Shown: positions 1 to 5,784 of the stretch, piece by piece
Numbering within the stretch: position 1 is the stretch's first letter
Layout: each line of letters opens with the position of its first letter
Assembly (NCBI GenBank): GCA_035576205.1
Contig: DATLWR010000109.1
Span: 1 to 12,975, forward strand
Direction: 5' to 3'
DNA length: 12,975 nucleotides
Source: DATLWR01 sp035576205
GTDB lineage: Bacteria; Pseudomonadota; Zetaproteobacteria; Mariprofundales; Mariprofundaceae
Position numbers and translations under genes: made by a program
Notes under the pieces: model-generated
Told to the model about the DNA's origin: nothing
Seen by the model: only the letters and a program-made list of their open reading frames with translations
Database searches by the model: none

Positions 1-400
1 CGGGAGCCGATGTGGTCGGCGCCGGTGGCAATACCAGGCCGGCCGGCAGCCAGCTGCCGCTGCGCCCCTCGGTGAGCTGCAGCTGCGTGTCGCCAAGTGT
101 GAGCCGGTGGATCGACAACCGGTGGTGAATCAGCGGCCACCAGTCGAGATCGACCAGCAGCCGGCCGATCTTCAGGCCGTTGCCTGCATCGAGTCCCTCG
201 ACGGCCAGCGTGGCGGTGAACGGGTTGAGGTCCACATCGCGGATGCTGGCGGCGGCAATGCCGTGCTCCTGCAGCCAGGTCGTGGCTGCATGGCGGATCA
301 GTACGGGCGCCAGCACGAGGGCGACACCGAACAGGGTCAGCAACACGACTGAGATGATGATGCGCTTCCGCGACAGCCTTGGGATACGCATGGCTCGCAT
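1..400 (-). CDS. AsmA/DUF748-like envelope protein, N-terminal part (runs off the left edge)
   Basis: About 133 residues are visible. An N-terminal basic stretch (RIPRLSRKR) is followed by a hydrophobic segment at about residues 13-33 (IIISVVLLTLFGVALVLAPV), which fits a signal anchor. The following part has the look of DUF748/AsmA-type proteins: DVDLNPFTATLAVEGL, then LLVDLDWWPL and a repeating amphipathic beta pattern (IHRLTLGDTQLQL). Known members are large inner-membrane-anchored periplasmic proteins related to AsmA and to bridge-like lipid transporters; the function of this one is inferred only at that level. Two in-frame starts exist, at 400 and 391; neither has a Shine-Dalgarno. I chose 400 because a TATAAT hexamer ends 7 nt upstream of it. 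It lies 42 nt beyond the stop of the MgtC/DUF4010 gene on the same strand, so it could also be read from the rimO operon. Family assignment is fairly sure; the rest of the protein is outside the window. Confidence 0.7.
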   Translation of the reverse strand, partial: MRAMRIPRLSRKRIIISVVLLTLFGVALVLAPVLIRHAATTWLQEHGIAAASIRDVDLNPFTATLAVEGLDAGNGLKIGRLLVDLDWWPLIHHRLSIHRLTLGDTQLQLTEGRSGSWLPAGLVLPPAPTTSAP

Positions 401-407
401 GGATATG

Positions 408-413
408 ATTATA
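408..413 (-). promoter_or_regulatory. Candidate -10 box (TATAAT) for the AsmA/DUF748-like gene
   Basis: On the minus strand a perfect TATAAT lies 7 nt before the ATG at 400, which puts +1 at about 401. No convincing -35 is visible at 16-18 nt spacing (best is GCAACG-like). If used, the transcript would have a 1-nt leader, or a 10-nt leader for the ATG at 391. It sits in the only gap (401-442) between this gene and the upstream operon. Confidence 0.35.
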
Positions 414-442
414 GCCCGCCTGCAGCCGGGCGTTGCTGCTGA

Positions 443-1714
443 TCAGGGTAACAGGATGAACAGCCCGCAGATCAGGATCATCGGTAACAGCCCGGCGATG
501 AGGCCGAGACGGGCCTGCGGGGCGGCGATCGCCAGCCCCATCCCCAGCTTGACCAGCGTGTTCACGGCACAGGCCAGCAGGATGACGCGACCGGCCAGTG
601 CCGCATCGAGGCCGCCCCTGGCCAGTTGCGTGGTGGAGAGGGTGATGGCGTCGACATCGGTGATGCCGGAGAGAGCGGCGACGGCGAACAGGCCGTTGCC
701 GCCGAAATGGGCCTCGGCCAGCTTGCTGAAGAAGATCACCGCGCCGAACAGCACGCCGAACCAGAGTGCCACCGGCAGCGACAGCGGGTTTTTCAGCTCG
801 TAGTTCTCGCCGCCGCCCGGCTGATGGGCCTTGCGCCACAGTACGGCGACGAATCCGGCCACGAAGACGCTGATCAGGCCGACCGGCAGCAGCAGCCGGT
901 AGGCGGTGGCCGGGCTGAAGATCAGGCCGTAGGTGAGTACGCGCGGAAACATCGCACCGCAGGCGAGGATGATGGCCAAGAGCGAGGCATGCATGCTGGA
1001 AGGCTGGCTGCGGGTGACGCGCGACATCGCCAGCGTCACCGCCGTGCTGGAGACCATGCCGCCGAGCGCGCCGGTGAGCCCCAGGCCGGCGCGTGTGCCG
1101 AGCAGCTTGATCGCCGCATAGGCGGCGAAGCCGACGCCAGAAACCAGCACCACCATCAGCCAGATCTGCTGCGGGTTGAAGGCTTCGTACGGGCCGTAGT
1201 TATGGTCCGGCAGCAGCGGCAGGATCACGATGCTGATGATCAGGAACTGGATGATCTGGCGGATATCGGTGCGCGACAGCGAATGCGAGAAGCCGTGCAG
1301 GATGTTCTTGAAGTGCAGCAGCAGCAGCACGAACACCGCCATCATCATCGCCTCGACGGCCATGCCGAAACCGGTCAGCGCGCCGAGGATGTAGGCGGTA
1401 ATAAGGGCGACCTCGGTCGTATAGCCCTTGTCGGCGAGGCTGCCTTCACTCGTCCGGAAATAGGCGAGCCACGCGATGCCGATGGTGAACATGAGGCCTG
1501 CGGCGACCGCCCAGTCGGTGAGCGGGGCGGGCATAAGGGTCAGCAGGTTGCCGGTCAGCGATACCAGCGCGAAGGTGCGGATGCCGGCCACACCGTGATG
1601 GCGTTTCTGGCCGGTGCGCCGCGCCTGGCTACGCTCGCGTTCGGCGCCGATCAGCAGGCCGATGCCGACAGCGGCAGCGGACTGGATCAGCAGGTTCAGC
1701 GGTTCGTTGGTCAT
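443..1714 (-). CDS. MgtC/SapB-type N-terminus fused to DUF4010 integral membrane protein
   Basis: 423 residues, with many hydrophobic segments spread over the full length. The N-terminal part carries the MgtC/SapB-like signature: AAVGIGLLIGAERER near residues 14-28, followed by GVAGIRTFALVSLTGNLL. The C-terminal half matches the DUF4010 pattern, with GLGLTGALGGMVSSTAVTLAMSR around residues 210-232 and GLFAVAALSGITDVDAITLS around 341-360. MgtC proteins are tied to Mg2+ limitation and virulence in enteric bacteria; the DUF4010 architecture is common and has no settled transport substrate, so I assign none. The ATG overlaps the stop of the upstream mini-ferredoxin gene as ATGA, which indicates translational coupling. 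Last clear member of the rimO operon. Domain assignment is confident, function unknown. Confidence 0.88.
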   Translation of the reverse strand: MTNEPLNLLIQSAAAVGIGLLIGAERERSQARRTGQKRHHGVAGIRTFALVSLTGNLLTLMPAPLTDWAVAAGLMFTIGIAWLAYFRTSEGSLADKGYTTEVALITAYILGALTGFGMAVEAMMMAVFVLLLLHFKNILHGFSHSLSRTDIRQIIQFLIISIVILPLLPDHNYGPYEAFNPQQIWLMVVLVSGVGFAAYAAIKLLGTRAGLGLTGALGGMVSSTAVTLAMSRVTRSQPSSMHASLLAIILACGAMFPRVLTYGLIFSPATAYRLLLPVGLISVFVAGFVAVLWRKAHQPGGGENYELKNPLSLPVALWFGVLFGAVIFFSKLAEAHFGGNGLFAVAALSGITDVDAITLSTTQLARGGLDAALAGRVILLACAVNTLVKLGMGLAIAAPQARLGLIAGLLPMILICGLFILLP

Positions 1715-1911
1715 TGCAACATGGCCTGCAGTTTCCCGAGGCTCGCCTCGGCCAGCAGTTCGCCGTTCACCTCGGCTACCGGTGCCTCATGGCAGAGGCC
1801 GCGGCAATGGCCGGCCACAGCGGCGATGCCGAGTCGCTGCAGTTGCAGCAGCAGTTCCGGTCCGCCGCAGGCGCCGCATTCGGGGCCCGTGCAGACCTCG
1901 ATGTCAGTCAT
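1711..1911 (-). CDS. NuoE-like [2Fe-2S] mini-ferredoxin (66 aa)
   Basis: A small soluble protein whose cysteines match the thioredoxin-like [2Fe-2S] ferredoxin of NuoE: Cys7-x4-Cys12 and Cys36-x3-Cys40. The flanking residues also fit (CTGPEC at the first pair, then CRGLCHEAPVAEVNGELL at the second, compared with the NuoE pattern C-x-G-x-C-x-x-A-P-x-x-x-x-N). The segment between the pairs is about 24 residues, about a dozen shorter than in NuoE as I recall it, so the fold is compact; an extra Cys15 is present. Its ATG overlaps the end of rimO by 8 nt (1904-1911), and its stop overlaps the MgtC/DUF4010 start by 4 nt. The context suggests coordinated synthesis with RimO, an Fe-S enzyme that needs electrons. 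A cluster has not been shown; the electron-carrier role is inferred. Confidence 0.85.
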   Translation of the reverse strand: MTDIEVCTGPECGACGGPELLLQLQRLGIAAVAGHCRGLCHEAPVAEVNGELLAEASLGKLQAMLQ

Positions 1912-3235
1912 CGCTATCCGTCACCGGTACGCCGATCAGGTCGAAGGCGTCCGAATCGACAATCTCGACATCGATGAACTGGCCGGGCTGCAGATCGTGC
2001 CGGCCCGGGATGATCACCGTGCCGTCCACTTCCGGCGCATCGGCATAGCTGCGGGCGATCACAGCATCGTCGCGCACCTCGTCGATCAGCACGGCCATCT
2101 CGTAGCCGACGTAGTTACGCAGCTTGGAGGTGCTGATCTCGGCCTGCTTGGCCATGAAGGCTTCCAGCCGGCGCTGCTTCTCCTCCTCCGGTACCTGGCC
2201 CGGCAGCGCGTTGGCGGCCGCTCCTTCGACCGGCGAATAGGCGAAGCCGCCGACCCGGTCGAGCTGGGCTACATCGAGGAAGTCGAGCAGTTCCTGGAAA
2301 TCCTTCTCCGTTTCGCCGGGGAAGCCGACGATAAAGGTCGAGCGGATCACCAGCTCCGGGCAGATGTCACGCCAGCCGGCAAGGCGCTCCAGCATCTTCT
2401 CGCCGGCCGCCGGCCGTTGCATCGCCTTCAGCACCTTGTTGCTCGCGTGCTGCAGCGGCACGTCGAGGTAGGGGAGGATGACACCGTCGCGCATCAGCGG
2501 GATCACCTCGTCGACGTGCGGATAGGGATAGACGTAGTGCAGGCGGGTCCAGGCATCGAGCTTGCCCAGCTCCTCGCACAGCTCGTAAAAACGGGTGCGC
2601 ACGGGGCGGCCCTGCACGAAATCGGTGCGGTACTTCAGATCCAGCCCGTAGGCGGAGGTGTCCTGGGCGATCACCATCAGCTCCTTGACCCCGTCGGCGA
2701 CCAGCCGTTCGGCCTCGCGCACCACCTCGCCGATAGGCCGGCTGGCGAGAGGCCCTCGCATGCTGGGGATGATGCAGAAGCTGCAGTGGTGGTTGCAGCC
2801 CTCGGAGATCTTCAGGTAGGCGTAGTGGCGGGGGGTGAGCTTCACGCCGGAGGCGGGCAACAGGTCGACGTGGGCGTTGCGCTCGGACGGCGGCAGGTGG
2901 GCATGGACCGCCCGCATCACCGCCTCGTATTCGTGGGCGCCGGTTACCGCCAGCACCTCCGGATGCTTTTCCCGGATCAGTGATTCCTTGGCTCCCAGGC
3001 AGCCGGTGACGATCACCTTGCCGTTGACGTGCAGCGCCTCGCCGATGGCATCGAGCGATTCCTGCTCGGCCGCCTCGATGAAGCCGCAGGTGTTGACGAT
3101 GACGAGATCGGCATCCTCGTAACTGCCCGAAAAGCCGTAACCCTCGACCTTCAGCTGGGTCAGGATGCGCTCGGAGTCGACGGTTGCCTTCGGGCAGCCG
3201 AGACTGACGAAACCGATTTTGGGCGCCTGTGCCAT
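1904..3235 (-). CDS. rimO: Ribosomal protein S12 methylthiotransferase RimO
   Basis: 443 residues, the usual RimO length. RimO is a radical-SAM enzyme that adds a methylthio group to the beta-carbon of a conserved aspartate in ribosomal protein S12. All three parts are present. The N-terminal UPF0004 domain carries cluster cysteines Cys14 (GFVSLGCPKATVDSE), Cys50 (VNTCGFIEAA) and Cys79 (VTGCLGAKE). The radical-SAM motif is Cys147-x3-Cys151-x2-Cys154 (GCNHHCSFC). A C-terminal TRAM-like domain spans about 370-440 (VIIPGRHDLQPGQFIDVEIV). GCPKATVDSE and the SMRGPLASRP stretch favour RimO over MiaB. The start ATG at 3235 has a GGGGA at a suitable distance upstream. It is the first gene of a leftward operon with overlapping downstream genes, and is divergent from the cyclic-nucleotide-domain gene. 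Confidence 0.96.
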   Translation of the reverse strand: MAQAPKIGFVSLGCPKATVDSERILTQLKVEGYGFSGSYEDADLVIVNTCGFIEAAEQESLDAIGEALHVNGKVIVTGCLGAKESLIREKHPEVLAVTGAHEYEAVMRAVHAHLPPSERNAHVDLLPASGVKLTPRHYAYLKISEGCNHHCSFCIIPSMRGPLASRPIGEVVREAERLVADGVKELMVIAQDTSAYGLDLKYRTDFVQGRPVRTRFYELCEELGKLDAWTRLHYVYPYPHVDEVIPLMRDGVILPYLDVPLQHASNKVLKAMQRPAAGEKMLERLAGWRDICPELVIRSTFIVGFPGETEKDFQELLDFLDVAQLDRVGGFAYSPVEGAAANALPGQVPEEEKQRRLEAFMAKQAEISTSKLRNYVGYEMAVLIDEVRDDAVIARSYADAPEVDGTVIIPGRHDLQPGQFIDVEIVDSDAFDLIGVPVTDSDD

Positions 3236-3343
3236 ATCAATGTCCCCGGATGGATCGAACTAGGCGGCAGGCTTGCCGATTCGGCGCAGAAAGCAACATT
3301 CCTTTATGCCTTAGCCGTACGGCAGCCTGGACTTCCGGCCAGC

Positions 3344-3372
3344 TTGTGGCACGCATGCGACAAGACCATAAT
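3344..3372 (+). promoter_or_regulatory. Candidate promoter for the CNB-domain gene (TTGTGG - 17 nt - CATAAT)
   Basis: TTGTGG at 3344-3349 is separated by exactly 17 nt from CATAAT at 3367-3372, a 5/6 match to the -10 consensus. The predicted +1 falls on base 3379, the A of the ATG chosen for the downstream gene, which has no Shine-Dalgarno. This would give a leaderless mRNA. The -35 is only a 3/6 match. If it is real, the upstream in-frame ATG at 3355 cannot be used from this transcript. Confidence 0.4.
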
Positions 3373-3378
3373 GCCTGC

Positions 3379-3855
3379 ATGGGAATTGAGGTCGGTGTTC
3401 CGAGCAATAGCGATATCGATTACGACTGGATCGAGGAGAAGATCCTGCTGCACAAGCTCCATCAGGAGGAGCGGAATCTGCTCCGGGAGACCTTCGAGAT
3501 CGTCGAATACCGGACCGGCGACGAGATCATCCGTCAGGGTGAGCCCGGAGGCTGGCTCTATCTGCTGCGTTCCGGTTCGGCAGCCATCACCATGAAGGTG
3601 CCGTCGCGTACCCTCTATCTCGGCGAGGCGGAAGAGGCTGCGCTGTTCGGCGAAATGACCTTCCTGTCCGGCGGCGATGCCTCGGCGACGGTGACGGCGC
3701 ACAGTCCCTGTCGGCTTTACCGCATGGACCGGCAGGGCTATTGCCGGCTGATCGTCCTCAACCAGCCGCTGCTCCTGAGCCTGTTCACCTACATGCTGGA
3801 CCATTCGGCGCGCATCATCCGGCGCATGAACGAGATCAATGCCCACTGGCCGTGA
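3379..3855 (+). CDS. Single-domain cyclic-nucleotide-binding-like (CAP_ED) protein
   Basis: 158 residues from the ATG at 3379. Nearly the whole chain is one CNB fold: helix (EEKILLHKLHQEERNLL, about 19-35), beta-roll with VEYRTGDEIIRQGEPGGWLYLLRSGSAAI (about 42-70), and a phosphate-binding cassette FGEMTFLSGGDASATV (90-105). The cassette keeps the Gly-Glu but has Ala101 where cAMP-binding members carry the phosphate-contacting arginine. Cyclic nucleotide binding is therefore doubtful, and it may sense another ligand or act as a scaffold. No helix-turn-helix follows, so it is not a CRP-type transcription factor. An in-frame ATG at 3355 would add eight residues (MRQDHNAC). It is transcribed divergently from rimO, and 177 bp separate it from the lipoprotein gene. 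Domain certain, partner unknown. Confidence 0.82.
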   Translation: MGIEVGVPSNSDIDYDWIEEKILLHKLHQEERNLLRETFEIVEYRTGDEIIRQGEPGGWLYLLRSGSAAITMKVPSRTLYLGEAEEAALFGEMTFLSGGDASATVTAHSPCRLYRMDRQGYCRLIVLNQPLLLSLFTYMLDHSARIIRRMNEINAHWP

Positions 3856-3931
3856 GAAAGCGGATTGGGGCTTCCGGCGGAGAGTAATCGTCGCGAGCCA
3901 ATCGTGTTGCGTTTTTTTATCCGGCAGCCAC

Positions 3932-3946
3932 TACAATAGTCATTGT
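3932..3946 (+). promoter_or_regulatory. -10-like TACAAT within a small dyad upstream of the lipoprotein gene
   Basis: TACAAT (3932-3937) is a 5/6 match to the -10 consensus and overlaps an inverted repeat ACAAT-AGTC-ATTGT (3933-3946). A TTGCGT at 3907-3912 could serve as -35, but at a long spacing (19 nt). A TATAAC at 3950-3955 is an alternative -10. A run of seven T at 3912-3918 lies just upstream without a convincing stem, so I do not call a terminator for the preceding gene. Confidence 0.25.
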
Positions 3947-3998
3947 TGGTATAACCCGTTCAACATCGGTTCGGGTTGAGCATTCGGGATGTTTCCAG

Positions 3999-4030
3999 GC
4001 TGAAGCGATCGACTTCAGCAGAGAGGTGAG
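3999..4030 (+). promoter_or_regulatory. 5' UTR hairpin followed by strong ribosome binding site
   Basis: A perfect 7-bp stem GCTGAAG/CTTCAGC (3999-4005 with 4013-4019) encloses a 7-nt loop. One base later comes the Shine-Dalgarno AGAGGTGAG (4022-4030), two bases before the ATG at 4033. The stem does not occlude the Shine-Dalgarno and could stabilise the leader or expose the site. The ribosome binding site is strong and fixes the start of the lipoprotein gene. Confidence 0.5.
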
Positions 4031-4032
4031 CG

Positions 4033-4485
4033 ATGAAAAAAGTAGTGATCATTCTTCTTGCCGCAGCCCTCAGTATGCCTCTGGCCGGCTGCCAGACCAA
4101 ACAGCAGACCGGTGCGGTCATGGGCGGCGTTTTGGGCGGCGTGCTCGGCTCCACCATGGGCCGGGGTTCGGGCCGCACGGCAGCCATTGTCGCCGGTACC
4201 CTGCTCGGCGCCTATGTCGGCAGCGAAATGGGCCGCTATATGGATGAGAGCGATGCCCGCAAGGCGCAGGCCGCGCTCGAATACAACCGCGACAACCAGT
4301 CGAGCAGCTGGCATAACCCCAATACCGGCGCCGATTTCGAAACCACGCCGACGAGAACCTACCGGGCCGATAATGGTCAGGATTGCCGCGACTACGAGAC
4401 CGACATCATCGTCAACGGCAAGCACGAGAAGGCCCACGGCACCGCCTGCCGCCAGCCGGACGGCACCTGGAAAACGGTCGACTAG
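4033..4485 (+). CDS. Glycine-zipper outer-membrane-type lipoprotein (17 kDa surface antigen family)
   Basis: 150 residues. The signal peptide ends in a lipobox, PLAGC with Cys20, so the mature protein is probably lipid-anchored. Residues about 27-68 are a glycine-zipper 2TM segment with repeated small residues (GAVMGGVLGGVLGSTMG, then GTLLGAYVGSEMGRYMD). The C-terminal part resembles the 17 kDa antigen C-terminal domain: CRDYETDIIVNGKHEKAHG, then a Cys-containing CRQPDGTWKTVD end, which offers two cysteines for a possible disulfide. Family members (SlyB-, Rick_17kDa- and RT0821-like) sit in the outer membrane and help envelope integrity. It has its own 5' leader and strong Shine-Dalgarno, so it is probably expressed alone. 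Its stop lies 6 bp from the stop of the convergent aminotransferase, with no terminator between. Family confident, exact role unknown. Confidence 0.88.
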   Translation: MKKVVIILLAAALSMPLAGCQTKQQTGAVMGGVLGGVLGSTMGRGSGRTAAIVAGTLLGAYVGSEMGRYMDESDARKAQAALEYNRDNQSSSWHNPNTGADFETTPTRTYRADNGQDCRDYETDIIVNGKHEKAHGTACRQPDGTWKTVD

Positions 4486-4491
4486 GGTCTG

Positions 4492-5694
4492 TTATCTGAG
4501 TGATTGGGCTGCCTTGGCGATGCGGCCGACGGCATCCTCCAGCGTGGCCTGCGACACCGCATAGGAGATGCGCATGAAGCCCGGCGCGCCGAACTCGGTG
4601 CCCGGCACCAGCGCCACACCGGCATCCTCCAGGAGCCATGCGCAGGCCTCGATGTCGTCGGCGAGCTTGCGGCCGGCGGGTGTAGTCTTGCCGATCCAGC
4701 CCTCGATGGAGGGGAATACGTAAAAGGCGCCGTCCGGCGTGATGCACTGCATGCCCGGGATCGCATTCAGTGCCTCGACCAGCCAGGTCCGGCGTGTCTC
4801 GTAGGTGTGCACCATCTCGGCGAGCGCATCGGCAGGTCCCGTGAGGGCAGCGAGCGCCGCCTTCTGGGCGATGGAGTTGGGGTTGGAGGTGCTCTGGCTC
4901 TGCACCTTGGTCATCGCCTTGATCAGCTCGCGCGGGCCGGCGCAGTAGCCGATGCGCCAGCCGGTCATGCAATAGGCCTTGGAGACGCCGTTCAGCGTGA
5001 TGGTGCGATCCTTCATGTCGGGATTGACCTGTGCGAAGGTGGCGAACTGTTTGCCGTCGAAAAGGATCTTCTCGTACATGTCGTCGGTGGCGACGGCGAC
5101 CTGCGGATGCTTGCGCAGGACTTCTCCCAAAGAGGCTAGATCGTCCGCCGAATAGGCCATGCCGGTCGGATTGGAGGGCGAGTTGATGATCAACAGTTTC
5201 GTTTTCGGCGTGATCGCTGCCGCCAGCTGTGCGGCGGTAAGCTTGAAGCCTGAGTCAGCGGTGGTGTCGACGGTCACCGGCTCGCCTTCGGCCAGCAGCA
5301 CCATGTCGGGATAGGAGACCCAGTAGGGGGCCGGGATGATTACCTCGTCGCCCGGATCGATCATCGCCTGCAGCAGGTTGTAGATGCACTGCTTGCCGCC
5401 GGTGGAGACAAGGATATCGTCGGCTTCGTAGTCGAGGCCGTTATCCTTGCGGAACTTGTCGGCGATCGCCCGGCGCAGCTCGGGGATGCCGGGCACGGCG
5501 GTGTAGCGGGTGAAGCCGGCGTCGATGGCCGCCTTCGCCGCGTCGCAGGCGGACTTCGGCGTGTCGAAGTCGGGCTCGCCGACGGAGAGCGAGATGATGT
5601 TGCGGCCGGCGGCACGCAGTTCGGCGGCTTTCGCCGTGATGGTCAGCGTGGCCGAGGGTTTGACTTTCTGGACGCGGCGGGAAAGTTGGATCAT
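4492..5694 (-). CDS. Aspartate aminotransferase, class I PLP-dependent (type Ib-like)
   Basis: 400 residues from Met at 5694, the normal length. PLP-dependent transfer of the amino group between aspartate or another amino acid and 2-oxoglutarate; some type Ib members also act on prephenate. Visible features: LSRRVQKVKPSATLTITAKA at the N-terminus, SVGEPDFDTP (37-46), Asn175 in SPSNPTG, the DDMYE segment (204-208) for the pyridine ring, the PLP lysine Lys239 in GVSKAYCMTGWRIGY, and Arg375 for the substrate carboxylate (FMRISYA). An in-frame ATG at 5754 would add 20 residues (MKKTLITALEQIHSPRQHPA) that do not look like family sequence. Neither start has a strong Shine-Dalgarno, and a 5-bp hairpin (GGCAG-CATC-CTGCC on the mRNA) abuts the ATG at 5694. 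A CATAAT at 5771-5766 could be its -10, close to the divergent gene. The enzyme class is sure; the preferred substrate is not. Confidence 0.93.
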   Translation of the reverse strand: MIQLSRRVQKVKPSATLTITAKAAELRAAGRNIISLSVGEPDFDTPKSACDAAKAAIDAGFTRYTAVPGIPELRRAIADKFRKDNGLDYEADDILVSTGGKQCIYNLLQAMIDPGDEVIIPAPYWVSYPDMVLLAEGEPVTVDTTADSGFKLTAAQLAAAITPKTKLLIINSPSNPTGMAYSADDLASLGEVLRKHPQVAVATDDMYEKILFDGKQFATFAQVNPDMKDRTITLNGVSKAYCMTGWRIGYCAGPRELIKAMTKVQSQSTSNPNSIAQKAALAALTGPADALAEMVHTYETRRTWLVEALNAIPGMQCITPDGAFYVFPSIEGWIGKTTPAGRKLADDIEACAWLLEDAGVALVPGTEFGAPGFMRISYAVSQATLEDAVGRIAKAAQSLR

Positions 5695-5765
5695 GGCAGG
5701 ATGCTGCCGGGGCGAATGGATTTGCTCAAGCGCTGTAATTAAGGTTTTTTTCATGCGATCCGCCC

Positions 5766-5773
5766 ATTATGCT
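5766..5773. promoter_or_regulatory. Overlapping divergent -10-like hexamers between the aminotransferase and the FAD/Fe-S gene
   Basis: The bases ATTATGCT read as CATAAT on the minus strand (5771-5766, 5/6 consensus) and TATGCT on the plus strand (5768-5773). The minus reading would start transcription about 5 nt before the ATG at 5754. The plus reading would start at about 5780, five bases before the ATG at 5785. No good -35 is visible for either, so this is a weak call. It is the only promoter-like sequence I see in the 30-90 bp between the two divergent genes. Confidence 0.25.
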
Positions 5774-5784
5774 CCGCAACTCGC

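Noticed and set aside
626..2983. 785-codon plus-strand open frame over the MgtC/DUF4010, ferredoxin and rimO genes
   Set aside because: It spans three well-supported genes on the other strand, and its composition (very rich in Gln, His, Asp, Arg) is that of a shadow frame.
3912..3918. Seven-T run as an intrinsic terminator for the CNB-domain gene
   Set aside because: No stable GC-rich stem can be drawn directly before the run.
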